Origin: Ascaphus truei
Lineage: Eukaryota > Chordata > Amphibia > Anura > Ascaphidae
Length of the DNA stretch: 64,000 nucleotides
Assembly (NCBI GenBank): GCA_036426205.1
Contig: CM071587.1
Location: 2,730,644 to 2,794,643 of the forward strand
Direction: 5' to 3'
Shown here piece by piece: positions 41,070 to 52,794 of the stretch. A model generated the notes under the pieces. That model did not search any database. It was not told the origin of the DNA and saw nothing but the letters and a program-made list of their open reading frames with translations. The position numbers and the translations under genes were made by a program. How positions within the stretch are numbered: the first letter of the stretch is position 1; each line of letters begins with the position of its first letter.

Positions 41070-42000
41070 AGATCCAGCTTGCTGGCGGTTACATTGGTGC
41101 CGCTGCACTGAGTCCCGCGGTTATAGACGCCCCGCGCTTTCCCCCACCACCATGAAACTCACTGAGAGCGCGGCGCCTCTCTAAGCGTCTCTTACCTCGT
41201 CCGGCAGCATCTCCTTCCGTGGCGCCTCATTGTTATGGCGCCCCAGCATCACATGGCATCGCTTGGTCACGCCAACATGGCGTCTCAACATGACGCTGCA
41301 TTGTTGGAAGAGGAGACGCCGCACTGGTCAACGTAAGAAGCCCCACCAAATTCCCAGCCGGCCGCGGTTTCGGACATGTCGGAGACGTGTGAATGGGCCC
41401 AGAAATGGCATTTGTATTTTCTGCACACTGTACGGGGAGAGATTGGGTCACTTTTTAACGTTAAAAAGAAAGTGGAAATTAAGTGTATGAACATGACACT
41501 AGTGGTACTCCCACGTGGACCATGGTATGTAAGGAGTAGCCATAGGTTATTAGTATTGATCCGAGGGCAGTGAGCGTTCTGAAGGGGCTTTGGGATATTT
41601 AGTAGTGTTACAGGGTGCAGCGTTTCCCCTGCAGTGGTAAGGAGTAGAGTCAGTGTATGTTTTATCTGCTTCTTGTCATTTGCAGCAAAAGGATCTTAAA
41701 ATGCATAAATAACAGCTAGAGAAACAGCAAAAAGGTCCCCCCTCCTCCCCTCAGCACGAAGAGAAAGGCGAGAGGGCCCTGCGATGCTTCGTGTCAGGTG
41801 CCTGGTGGCGATGGGGAGGATTTCACCCCGCGCTGCCATCTGAGGCTGCGGCTGAAATACAAATGCAAAGCAAGGGGGAGAGCGCGATATAGAGAGACAC
41901 ACAAGACAGCTCTGAGTCACAATACATCTGTCTAATTATTGGGGAGCAGAGCAGCTCTGGGCTCAGTGCTGACTGCAGGCAAAACTGGTATAGGAGCAGC
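41070..42000. other. Intergenic, unrecognised
   Basis: Short overlapping frames at 41230-41570 show no family motif. Confidence 0.45.
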
Positions 42001-42004
42001 GACT

Positions 42005-42520
42005 GTGTTTGTGTTTATTTATACGTGTGTGTTTATTTATACGTGTGTGTTTATTTATACGTGTGTGTTTATTTATACGTGTGTGTTTATTTATATGTGT
42101 GTGTGTTTATACGTGTGTGTGTGTGTTTATACGTGTGTGTGTGTGTTTATACCTGTGTGTGTGTTTATACCTGTGTGTGTGTTCATTTCTGCTGGTGTGT
42201 GCTTATACCTGTGTGTGTGTGTGTTCATTTATACGTGTGTGTTTATTTATATGTGTGTGTTTATACGTGTGTGCGTTCATTTCTGCGGGGGGGGGGTGTT
42301 TATACCTGTGTGTGTTCATTTATACCTGTGTGTGTTCATTTATACCTGTGTGTGTTTATTTATGTGTGTGTGTTTATACGTGTGTGTGTTTATACGTGTG
42401 TGCGTTTATACGTGTGTGCGTTTATACGTGTGTGCGTTCATTTCTGCGGGTGTGTGTTTATACCTGTGTGTGTGTTCATTTATACACGTGTGTGCATGTA
42501 TATATTCATGTGTGTGCGTG
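42005..42520. repeat. (TTTATACGTGTGTGTG)n tandem repeat
   Basis: 16-22-bp units of tttatacgtgtgtgtg/ttcatttctgcgg. The Cys/Val/Phe-rich frames here are repeat artefacts. Confidence 0.93.
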
Positions 42521-42559
42521 TTTATACTGAGGATTGGCACTTTCACTGCTGTTTTGATT

Positions 42560-42870
42560 CTTAAAATTTGTTGTTTTTTTTGCTAGAACGTAAACAGTTT
42601 GGGATTTTTTTTTAAGATAATGGAAAACAAATCTAAATAATTAGAAACTATTATTTTTTTGGCAACATTTAAGTTTTTTAGTTTGCAAACTCAGAAGTTC
42701 AACCAGTTTATAAATGAACTAAACAGCATTTGAGGACGACCCTTCCTCAAATGACCGATGTAATTCAGCAGATAATATAGTTAATGACTTTATCTAGGTC
42801 ACAAGTGCTTATTACTCATTAATTCCTAATTATGCTAATAATCTTGTACGGGAAGTAATTTACTCAACTG
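42560..42870. promoter_or_regulatory. Candidate AT-rich regulatory sequence
   Basis: Unique sequence with clustered homeodomain-like sites (cattaattcctaattatgc, gtaatttactc), just before the palindromic element. Speculative. Confidence 0.2.
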
Positions 42871-43029
42871 TGTTCTCCTCAGTTTTATATATATATATAT
42901 ATATATATATAAATTAAACACAGAATAGGTGCCGCAGTGAAATCATCTCTGAGAGACCTAATAATACACAGAACCTGACATCAAGGTAAAAGTAACCTTC
43001 TGGCGGTGCTACCGACCCAAAGGAATTTA

Positions 43030-44464
43030 TAAACACAAAAAGAAAAAAGAAGGGTCCAAACACAGGAGCACTCAAATATTATGTAATGGAAAAATAGAAA
43101 AATGGACTTTATTAGCAATGCATCATAAAAACACAAGAGACAAACTCAAACACATACCACATAATAAACTGCTGCAAAATATAATTAATAATAACTAAAC
43201 ACAAATCAACCCCTAACCTGGAAAGACCAAATAGTAAGAGTTCTAACAGGACATAACAGAACCAGGGGGGAAAAAAATTCCCCTAGTAGTGTAACAGAGA
43301 TCGGCCGATCAGAGAATAAATGAGAACTCAAAACAATTAATGGACAAACCAGAGCGCAGAAAAATTAATCAGAAAACTGTAAGTCAGATATCAAAAACAT
43401 TACAAATACTGCATGAGATAACTTAATAACATAACAGTCACAAGATAATAATTACTGGGGAAGGTATGTGTAACATACAGCAAAAAATACCCAAATGGCT
43501 AAGAAAATAACACTAAAGCGTAGGGCAGGTAAAACAGCAACAATAAGCACTTCAAAAATGAGGCAGACAAGGCAGCGAGGAAATCCCACAGTACAGACCA
43601 GTTTCGGAAGTCCCAGCATAAATAAAATAGCATAAGTGAAGTCCACACGGGTCAGGGGGTAGTGTGAGGGTTGTCTCTGCTCCGCTCCGAAGGCCGTTTC
43701 GCCGTCAGGCTTCTTCCGGGAGCGTAGTGCCAGCCCATGGGGACTTCCTTGCTGTTTTACCTGCCCTACGCTTTAGTGTCCACTGTTGCTGGGCTGTCAG
43801 CTCATGATCACTGTGTACCTTACCACTGATCTGATCAGTGGGGCTTTACCCCTACTGCACTTTGTGCTACAATTGGACGTCCCCTTTATCCTGCTTACTA
43901 TTTGTTTGTTATTTACCATCAGCATTAGGTTGTTCCAGCATTTTCACAGGGTCTTCTGTATACTTACCCTTGTGGCTTTACTCTTATTATTTTCTTAGCC
44001 ATTTGGGTATTTTTTGCTGTATGTTACACATACCTTCCCCAGTAATTATTATCTTGTGACTGTTATGTTATTATGTTATCTCATGCAGTATTTGTAATGT
44101 TTTTGATATCTGACTTATAGTTTTCTGATTAATTTTTCTGCGCTCTGGTTTGTCCGTTAATTGTTTTGAGTTCTCATTTATTCTCTGATCGGCCTATCTC
44201 TGTTACACTACTAGGGGAATTTTTTTTTCCCCCTGGTTCTGTTATGTCCTGTTAGAACTCTTACTATTTGGTCTTTCCAGGTTAGGGGTTGATTTGTGTT
44301 TAGTTATTATTAATTATATTTTGCAGCAGTTTATTATGTGGTATGTGTTTGAGTTTGTCTCTTGTGTTTTTATGATGCATTGCTAATAAAATCCATTTTT
44401 CTATTTTTCCATTACATACTCTTTGAGTGCTCCTGTGTTTTGACCCTTCTTTTTTCTTTTTGTG

Positions 44465-44467
<3 letters not shown>
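43030..44467. mobile_element. Two retroelement-like copies in head-to-head inverted orientation
   Basis: The left arm (43030-43530, minus sense) and right arm (43750-44467, plus sense) are almost identical over ~500 bp; in one ~190-bp stretch compared by eye only one base differs. The right arm holds ~205 bp (43782-43987) absent from the left. The centre (43683-43731) has a hammerhead-like motif. Inverted, truncated copies are a known habit of Penelope-like elements, but no coding remnant is seen here. Confidence 0.75.
43683..43731 (-). ncRNA. Hammerhead-ribozyme-like fold at the centre of the palindrome
   Basis: On the - strand: helix I CGCTCC...GGAGCG (6 bp), CGGAAGA (for CTGATGA), helix II GCC-TGAC-GGC, GAAA, then cggccttc. 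The helix order matches a type I hammerhead, but the core has two substitutions. Confidence 0.45.
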
Positions 44468-44469
<2 letters not shown>

Positions 44470-44525
<56 letters not shown>

Positions 44526-44534
44526 CAAAAAACC

Positions 44535-44577
<43 letters not shown>

Positions 44578-44612
44578 CACACACACCCATGCATACACAC
44601 ACACACACACAC
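44470..44612. repeat. (TA)n(CA)n microsatellite
   Basis: Long CA run broken by ggcaaaaaacc and a few single changes. Confidence 0.97.
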
Positions 44613-45915
44613 GGGACATCGGTTCTAATAATCAGCACTGAGACGTTGTGAGTCTACACTTCCGGCTAGTTTCAGAGATGAAAATCTTCAGGATTATATT
44701 TATTCTGGGGGGGGGGGGGGGGGGAGCTGTTTGAAAAACTCCTCATTTATATGGAATAGTTAAATACGCAAGAGAAAATAACAGGCATTCAACATTGGAT
44801 CCTCTCACACGTGGATTCCAAACACAACTCACAATGTTCTTGGATAAACTCTTAATTCTGCAATTTAGGCTGTGATTCGCTAAACCACGGTACAAAATAC
44901 GGCACCCTGATCCAAGTCAATGGCGGTTAGTCCTGAATTGGGGTGCAATACCCCATATGGGTGTATCACGGCCAAGGGCCAGGTAAGTGGGTCTTATGGA
45001 CTGTTTAGTAAACATGACTCTGTAATCTCTGTAAAAACTTTACTCCCTAATAAATGATCAGCTCCTTTACGTTTGGACATTTATTGCAGAATTGTTCCTA
45101 TAGTTTTGTACAAGCTTGGGGTACCCTTCTGCCATTAACATTGCCCATTTCCCTACCCACCTCACCCACTGCTAAACCTTGGCGTAAGTCTATGGCATGT
45201 ACACCGCACGCTGATACAATGAGATTAGCAAATGTACAGCCCCTCTGATAACAGAGGCTAAAGCCTTTATACAGACGAGATATACATGAAGAGCAGAGTG
45301 TCCTGTAATCTCCAGGACAATGCAGCAACGCAAATCCATAGAATAATTCTTTAAACTCCCAGCAATAACTGTAATTACATGACTGATGCGGGGTGCTCTG
45401 CTTGTACCAGCTCCTCTGGGTTCTGATTGGCGCTGCCAGACAGCAAACTTTCGCAAAGCCGTGGGATTACCATGCAGAGACCTATTTTAATCATGTAAAT
45501 TTGTGAATATAGCTGTGTGTGTGAAGTTTTACTGTAATCCCCTCCCCCAGACGGGAGATGCTGATGGCCCTGTGAGTTTTGGGATGACAGGTGGTTGGCA
45601 GCAAACTTCCTTTGAAAGGTTCTGTAGGGTTAACCTTTCCGGGGCTAGAGGAACCAAAAAAAGAAAGAACAGGGATCGTTAACACATAAATCATTAACTT
45701 GATCCACCTGCTCTGCCCCAAAAACGTGTCCCTTTGGGCTAACTGTACTTTTACTCATTGCTTTATTTCCTTCGTGCCAGATCTCTGTGACGATCACCTA
45801 TCATTGTATTAATATGCAGGTGGCTGGAGGTACATTCACCTGTGCGCAGGTGCACTGGTTATGCCCCAAACCTGGTGGGGTCGGTGGATCCAGACGGGAG
45901 TGTTGGAAACCACTA
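44613..45915. other. Intergenic, unrecognised
   Basis: G run at 44707-44724. No element or coding motif recognised. Confidence 0.5.
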
Positions 45916-45923
45916 AACTAAAC

Positions 45924-46102
45924 CAGTGGTTCCCCACTCCAGTCCTCAAAATTCCCCCATCAGGTCCGGGGTTTTAGGCTATCCTGGCTTCAGCACAGGT
46001 GGCTCAATCAGTGGCTCACGCATTTTTTCCTGTGCTGAAGCAGAGATATCCTTAAATCCCGACCTGTTGGGGAATGTTGAGGACTGGATTTTGGAACCAC
46101 TG
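45924..46102. mobile_element. Foldback MITE, hAT-like family
   Basis: TIR CAGTGGTTCC ... GGAACCACTG. Flanks aactaaac / cactaaat agree at 6 of 8 positions, consistent with a decayed 8-bp duplication. Arms match 38560-38742. Confidence 0.8.
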
Positions 46103-48170
46103 CACTAAATGAATACTTTTTGTACTGTATGTAGGTCAGTGACTGGCGGTCATACTCTATATGTGACCACAACCTGCAGCATACGTACAGGGCTGCCCCC
46201 GATTTACTGCGGGTCCCTAAAATCTCACAGAGCAAAACAACTGCAAGTAACATTGATTACGCGTGAAACGCATGATTTCCGTATGTTGGTCGTAACCCAC
46301 TACTCTTTGTTTGGCACTCAGATGGTTAAACCCGGTGCTGCGAAAATGTTCAATTAACCCTTGCAGTGCTAGGGGCCTAATATGGCATTGCAAAGAAGGG
46401 AAGGCATTAGTGAAGCTTTGAGGGAAACATTGACCGAGCGTTTCTAAGCCACAAGGCATCAAACATCCTATTCAATTCAATGGGCTATAAAGGTGCCTCA
46501 CTGTTTAGCACTGCTTAGTAAATAGGGGCCTAAATCCTATGGCTATCTCACATCAGGAACCTTCATCACTCTACCTGAGAAAAAAGGAACAAGATTTCAC
46601 AGCACATGTAACAGGGGCCTAACTGCTTTCTGCAAAGTCCTCCTTCCTTTGCAAACAGCTTAGTATTATATTCTTATTTAGTTGTCTATTGTCTCCTGCC
46701 GATTAACCCTTTCATTGCCAATGTGAAGCAGACCGCAGCAAGCCTCTGTAATAACAAAGGGCTCAAACAAATATCCTAAATTGTGTGTTAGTACAAATAC
46801 AAGTGGCTTAATCACACCTTGTTATGTGTGGGTCGGGTAAAGTTTCCATGAACAATGTCTCTACCTCTTCACGCACATTTCATTTGTTTATTGCTGTTAT
46901 TTTTGGAACATTTTGAAGGTCTGTGCATAAGAAACATAACAGGTAGAAATTGTTCATGTTGCTTCTGCTGTATTCTCAATTTATACAAACAAAAAACAGA
47001 CATAGATGCCCAAAGCTACTTCCAATGTGACAAAAATACACAGTGCAATACCTATATATTCTCTTGAAAAAGGGTCATTTAGTTTAACCCTTTAGCCAAC
47101 GCGTCTTAAGCCTGCTGCCACTTTCAAGGCATGACCGTAGCAGGTCCTAACACTCACCTGGGTTACAATTCTTATTTACCTGTATAATTACAGGAAGAAA
47201 TCGCATTGGATCTGTCGTAACCTGGCAAAATGAAACTAACCTGCCAACTTGTAAAGTGGGGAGGGGCAAGCTTAAACCTTGGGAGGGGGGGGTATTCTCA
47301 ATTTAAAACAGGCTACATTTTTGTCACAATGTTCGACATTATTGCAGAGATATTAATCTCACAGATATGAGCTGATCCTGTACAGAACAGTAAATACCCT
47401 AAAAATATCAATCAACTTGCCATAGAGAGAAAAAAATATTTATTTGAGAATTTAATGTTAATAGTTTTTATCTCAAAATCGGAACCATTTCTTTGATCAG
47501 ATAAGATTTTGCTCTCTGACTGTTCTGGGACATTATTTTAATACAGGCTGTAGGGTACAGCTGATTACATTTTGTTAATTTGACATGTCACTATGTTATT
47601 TATACATTTTTGGATAATAGTTATCCCTTAAATTTTGTATTCACATTTGCTTTATATCTTGATATTATTTTTCTTAGACCATCACCTCAGTAATGCACTA
47701 TTATCTTCCCTCCAGTGATATCAATGAGTGCCTGTTCTGTTTTATTCCTGGGATTATTTGCAATTTTACGAAATATTTTGCGACCGCACATACTGCTCCC
47801 CGTTTCTGAACGTGCTCAGACTCCTCTAGATATGGATTTATTTCTCTTTCACATTTAGAAATGTTTTTATACGCTGCGCTGATGAGCCACAGAGAGAAGA
47901 GAAAGTAAAAGCAATAACATAAGCAGATAATCTCTCTCAACAGTATTAGCATCACAAGTCATTCAAAAAATTATCTGTTTTTGTAAAAAAAAAAAATGAA
48001 ATCTATTTCAAAATCATAACATCAGTTACTCGCCCTGCGTTACCCTCTCACTGCGAGCACTTCCAGGCATGTGTGTGATGTATTCTGCTGATTTATAAGC
48101 CCCTGTCCCTGTATTGTATTAGCAATTGCCTGCACTCTACTTAAACCAGTATGCTTTTTTAAAACCTTTT
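46103..48170. other. Intergenic, AT-rich, unrecognised
   Basis: No repeat family or conserved coding frame was noticed. 46,360-46,530 has low-copy-repeat-like ggggcctaa blocks. Confidence 0.45.
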
Positions 48171-48174
48171 TGGT

Positions 48175-48650
48175 TAAGGAACCCTATAATTATATTGTGA
48201 AATTCTGAAGTATCCCAACCCTCTCTAATAGCGTGGCTGAGATCGGATATATTGTAAGGAACCACGACCCTCTCTAATAACGTATCTGAGATCAGATGCA
48301 TTGGAAGGAACCCTGACCCTCTCTAATAGCGTATCTGAGATCAGATGCATTGTATGGAACCCCAACCCTCTCTAATAGCGCGTGTGAGATCAGATACATT
48401 GTAAGGAACCCCAACCCTCTCTAAGAGCGCGTCTGAGAACAGATGCATTGTAAGGAACCCCAACCCTCTCTAAGAGCGCGTCTGAGGTCAGATGCATTGT
48501 AAGGAACCCCAAGCCTCTCTAATAGCGCGTCTGTGATCAGATGCATTGTAAGGAACCCCAACCCTCTCTAATAGTGCGTCTGAGGTCAGATACATTGTAG
48601 GGAACCCCAACCCACTCTAGTAGCCTGCCTGAGATCACATGCATTGTAAA
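48175..48650. repeat. 49-bp minisatellite, ~9 copies
   Basis: ggaaccccaaccctctctaa then tagcgcgtctgagatcagat then gcattgtaa. Exact 49-bp spacing at 48356, 48405 and 48454. Confidence 0.95.
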
Positions 48651-49585
48651 TTCTTCTGTATTTGGTACAATTGTGAATTGATCTGAAAAGTGCACATAAT
48701 CCTATAGTGATGCCTGGGGTTGAAAAACATTGGGTTAATCTGTAATCTACTGCATACAATAATAAAAAATAGCACATCAGTGAATCTATGTTTTATGGAT
48801 GATCAGAAACAACAATTATGATGAATCCGTGTTATCTTAATGTATATATACGGTTTGTTATATAAGAATACTTGAGCGTCATACAAAGAAGAGTTACCCT
48901 CTAATTGCTCATTGAAGGTGATAGATCACGGATATGTAAATATAAGGCCATTTACTTTAAGTTTATTTGTGCAAGTGCCTTTAGTGTAACTGAGACTCCA
49001 GCACTGATAGGGTTAAGCAGACTCCTACATTTGTTTGCAAAGACAAAAAAAAAATGTCATACCAATATCTCAATTAAAAGTTAAATACAAGAGACAAGCT
49101 GAGGTTCCCAAACCAAAGCCTTCTCATTCCAATTAGCATAAAAGTGCAGACAGCTCCAGAAATCGACTTAATAAACTTAACTAGTCACACCCTGTGTATA
49201 AGACAAGATCCACTGAGACAGATTCCAGCCCTGGGCGCCTGCAGCACCAGCTGAACTGGGTGCTTGTAATGAGCACAGATCACAAAATGATGTCTGAGGA
49301 ATTCCTAGCAAACGCATCGGATCCCCACGTCCCAGCATGAGGAATTACAGAGTGACACAACTGCACATGAATTAAATGCATGAAGAAAATAACGCGTCGA
49401 TCACTGCGCCCCATTCAGTATATGGGGATCTGTTTATTGAGGTCCTCTCGGCTGAAAAACAGGGGCACATTTTGGGAAGAAGAGTGCAGACTATTGGTTA
49501 AAGAACAGAAATTAAAAGCAGATGGATATTTTAAATAAATCGGGGCGCACCCCCCCCCCTTATTTTTTCAGCCGGGTGACTTTAA
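48651..49585. other. Intergenic, unrecognised
   Basis: Unique-looking AT-rich sequence. No supported feature. Confidence 0.45.
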
Positions 49586-49811
49586 CACGGGGGTTCTCAA
49601 CCCCAGTCCTCAAGACACCCCACCCCCCTAACAGGTCAGGTTTTCAGGATGTCCCAGCTACAGCACAGGTGGCCCAATCAGTGTCTCCCTGCTTCAGCAC
49701 AGGTGATGCAATCGAAGACCGCCACTGATTGAGTCACCTGTGCTGAATCAGGGCTATCCTGAAAACCTGACCTGTTGGTGTGTCTTGAGGGCTGCAGTTA
49801 AGGACCCCCTG
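49586..49811. mobile_element. Foldback MITE, hAT-like family, longest copy
   Basis: Arms run ggttctcaaccccagtcctc ... and mirror ... ttgagggctgcagttaagga. The left arm has the cagcacaggtg block twice, making this copy ~45 bp longer than the others. Confidence 0.75.
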
Positions 49812-50638
49812 CCTTAATAGATAAAAGAAACACTGTGGTGTGTGGGTGACCTTACCTTTTCACAAATTATGTTTTCCATTAGGTTTCTTGCCCTTAGCTT
49901 TAACAGTATGCAGTTATTACATTTTAAAATGTGCTTGTATTTCTTGTGTTCTAGATTTTAAATGTGTGTATATTTGTATTTATATATCGCCCACAATATA
50001 TGCATGGCTTTATAATATAAGGAATTATAATACAGAAAGTGCAGGAATTTCTGCCCAGAAAACTTACGATGAAGTTTGTTCTCCTGACAGTATTAATTTT
50101 GCCATCTATGTAATTAAATGCGGATATTATAACTTCTAGAGCAGATTAAAACAAATATGCTACATATTTGTAGGATGCTTAAGCCTTCCTGTGTCTCCAC
50201 AATCATAGAACTGTTACCGTGCTTTAATTTTAGTGTAAATGAGTGTGTTTTTATGACCCCACAAACAAAACAGAAACCTGACTTTCTTTGGAGATAAAAT
50301 GTATTTCTAACCAGCCCTCGAAATTCTATAAAGGAAAACATGATTTTCATAACATCCATTATCTCTGCTCACCAGCCCTTTCACTGATTTATAGGGTTAT
50401 TGTAACAAGCTGCACACGGGATTGCGTTTAAACCTCACAGATCATATCTTAATTTATTTCCAATTTCCCCAATAAAAACCCTAATTGAAAAGGGCTTCTG
50501 ATATTTCATGTCTACAGCAATAACACAAATGACCATTGTATGTCTATAAAAAAAGAAAATAAATGTGTGTGTGTATATATATATTTACAATGTGTGTATA
50601 TTTACACTATATGTATATATATATATATAAATATTATA

Positions 50639-50686
<48 letters not shown>

Positions 50687-50724
50687 CTCAAAAGTAAGAC
50701 GAAAGGAGGACTCTTATCCAAAAC
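49812..50724. other. Intergenic sequence downstream of bhlhe23
   Basis: Unique AT-rich sequence ending in long TA microsatellites (50570-50690). No coding feature is supported. Confidence 0.5.
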
Positions 50725-51109
50725 TCTAAATATTTCTGATCTTTATTTTTGATTCAGAAATCCTCCAAAAACATTTTTTTAAATGAACCAAATCCTTTTT
50801 GTGTGTGTGTGCACCATTGTATATCATTTCCATATTCCCTGGATCTGACCCTGTACATAAATATATTATTAAGGAAGCAAACGAGTTCAGCTTTCTTTCG
50901 ATGCAGCTTTGCACATTTATAAAAGTTCTGCCCCTTTGTCAGACAGAAAAGTTGCAGCCAAATAACAAGACTTTTCAGAATAGGGATCTTCAGTAGAATG
51001 AAAAATGACCAACGAAATCCACGATCTGCAGCCAGAGGCAGCACAGAAAGAGTCCTGAGTGGGGAGAGCATGGAAAGAAGGGGGCAAGGTGTGTTTAGGG
51101 GAAGAAGCA
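50725..51109 (-). other. bhlhe23: bhlhe23 3' UTR
   Basis: Non-repetitive AT-rich sequence between the stop codon and the first minus-strand AATAAA. A long (TA)n tract (50570-50690) begins just beyond the presumed cleavage region. Confidence 0.6.
50742..50747 (-). promoter_or_regulatory. bhlhe23: Poly(A) signal of bhlhe23
   Basis: TTTATT on the + strand (AATAAA on the - strand) ~365 bp after the stop codon, the first canonical hexamer noticed downstream. Confidence 0.65.
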
Positions 51110-51763
51110 TCAGGGCTTCTCTGTGCAGTGTTTGCAGAGGTTCGCGGTGCCCCCAGGGAAGGCTGTGCACTTCTCCTGGGCAGTGGGAAGAGCTGTGCCA
51201 GGGAAGGGGTACCCAGAAGACTGTCCAAAAGGAGTGATGGTGCTGGGCAGGGAGCTGGGAATGGTCTGTCCCTGGTTTAAATATGCCACCAGCCTCCTCA
51301 TCTCCTCCAGAGCCTGGGCTTGCATGAGGATGTAGTTCTTGGCCAGGAGCAGGGTGGCTATTTTGGACAGTTTCCTGACTGATGGGCTGTGGGCGTAAGG
51401 AATGACTGACCTGAGCCCATCCAGAGCATCATTGAGGTCGTGCATCCGCCTCCTCTCTCTGGCGTTGATGCTGAGTCTCAGGGAGCGCTGCCCCTTAGGT
51501 TTCTTCCCGGTAAGCTTCCCTTCGTTGTCATAGGACATAGAGCCGCTGGTTGTGGGGTCGAAGCTGTCCTCCTCATCCCCAGTCTGATCGTCGCTGCTGT
51601 CCCCGGACTTATCCCTGGAGTTGGGGTTGAAGTCCAGGCTGGCTGCTCCTCCTGGATAACTGTGCGCGTCTTCAGCACCACGGAGAGCTCCATACAAGGT
51701 CTGCCCATAGTTCTGTGCTAAGGCCATGTAAGCTTCGCTTGGGACTGATTTCATATCCGCCAT
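51110..51763 (-). CDS. bhlhe23: Class E bHLH transcription factor BHLHE23 (Beta4), 217 aa
   Basis: OLIG/BHLHE22-subfamily transcription factor that binds E-boxes in the nucleus. Family knowledge ties it to rod bipolar cells and other neuronal fates. The start at 51761-51763 (M-A-D-M-K-S) is chosen because family members begin M-A-E-L-K-S-x-x-x-x-A-Y. The same frame is open further upstream with an extra ATG at 51803-51805. An acidic/serine linker (residues ~50-80) precedes a basic patch K-K-P-K. The bHLH spans ~96-162: basic region N-A-R-E-R-R-R-M, helix 1 [10 protein letters not shown], loop [11 protein letters not shown], and helix 2 through Q-A-L-E-E-M-R-R-L. The C-terminus C-K-H-C-T-E-K-P is typical. 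The D-G-L-R in helix 1 favours BHLHE23 over BHLHE22 (D-E-L-R). A tggacag|g acceptor-like site just before the ATG leaves room for a 5' non-coding exon. The human protein is ~225 aa. Confidence 0.95.
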   Translation of the reverse strand: MADMKSVPSEAYMALAQNYGQTLYGALRGAEDAHSYPGGAASLDFNPNSRDKSGDSSDDQTGDEEDSFDPTTSGSMSYDNEGKLTGKKPKGQRSLRLSINARERRRMHDLNDALDGLRSVIPYAHSPSVRKLSKIATLLLAKNYILMQAQALEEMRRLVAYLNQGQTIPSSLPSTITPFGQSSGYPFPGTALPTAQEKCTAFPGGTANLCKHCTEKP

Positions 51764-51884
51764 CCCCTGTCCAGCCAAGTGACCAGCTCCCGCCCCAACA
51801 CTCATGGACACATGGAACAAAGGTGAGTGGTGGCAGCCTTGGGTTGTAATCCTCGGGAAGCCACCTAAGGGCACTGTTGCTTGC

Positions 51885-52275
51885 CTGTGTCACCACTCTG
51901 TCCCCCGCCTGTCACCACTCTGTGCTCTGCTTGTGTCACCCCTCTGTGCTCTGCTTGTGTCACCCCTCTGTGCTCTGCTTGTGTCACCACTCTGTCCCCC
52001 GGCCTGTGTCACCACTCTGTCCCCTGCCTGTGTCACCACTCTGTCCCCTGCCTGTCACCACTCTATACCCTGCCTGTGTCACCACTGTCCCCTGCCTGTG
52101 TCACCACTCTGTCCCCTGCCTGTGTCACCACTCTATACCCTGCCTGTGTCACCACTCTGTCCCCTGTCTGTCCACTCTGTGCTCTGCTTGTGTCACCACT
52201 TTGTTCCCCGCCTGTGTCCCCCCTCTGTCCCCCGCCTGTATCACCACTCTGTCCCCTGCCCGTGTCTGTGCCTTG
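51885..52275. repeat. 24-bp minisatellite just upstream of bhlhe23
   Basis: Units of ctgcctgtgtcaccactctg then tccc, ~16 copies with ctctgct and ctatacc variants. Starts ~120 bp upstream of the bhlhe23 ATG, so it overlaps the probable 5' leader or promoter. Confidence 0.94.
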
Positions 52276-52794
52276 GCTGGGGGAGGAATATGACTCATTT
52301 TGTCAGCCCTGTGGCTGCTTATATGTCACTGAGCTGCCTGCTGGGACTCCACACACCCGTCCAATCACAGAGATCTGCTTCTGATTAACCCTTTCCGAGC
52401 TGGGGTTTGGGAGATGGCTTAATCCTCCAGGAAAATATAATGTTTAGATGTCCCCATAAAGTATTGGCACATAGAAACAATTTTATTCGTTCATTAAAAA
52501 AATAAAAATAAAATTGTGCCATGATATATTTTCCTGGTTGTAACTTAGTATTTATGTCATTGTTATGCAGTCTAAGTTGTCATAACGCTGCGGGGGGCTT
52601 CTGGTTTTCACCTTGAACAGGAAATCAGGAAGAACAATGTATGAATAATGTCCCAGAGGTCTGTGTTAGACCTGGATGCTCAGATACAGCTGTATGGGAA
52701 TCTACCTGTGGCTATTCTGATGTGACTTTTGTCCTTTATTGACACAGTTGTGTTTGGCCAAAGCTACATACTGCCACCTACAGGCTCTTTTCTG

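Noticed and set aside
41939..42586. Cys/Val/Phe-rich membrane-protein-like frames
   Set aside because: Translation of the TTTATACGTGTG simple repeat.
50754..51170. 138-codon frame overlapping the end of bhlhe23
   Set aside because: Out-of-frame shadow of bhlhe23 and its 3' UTR.
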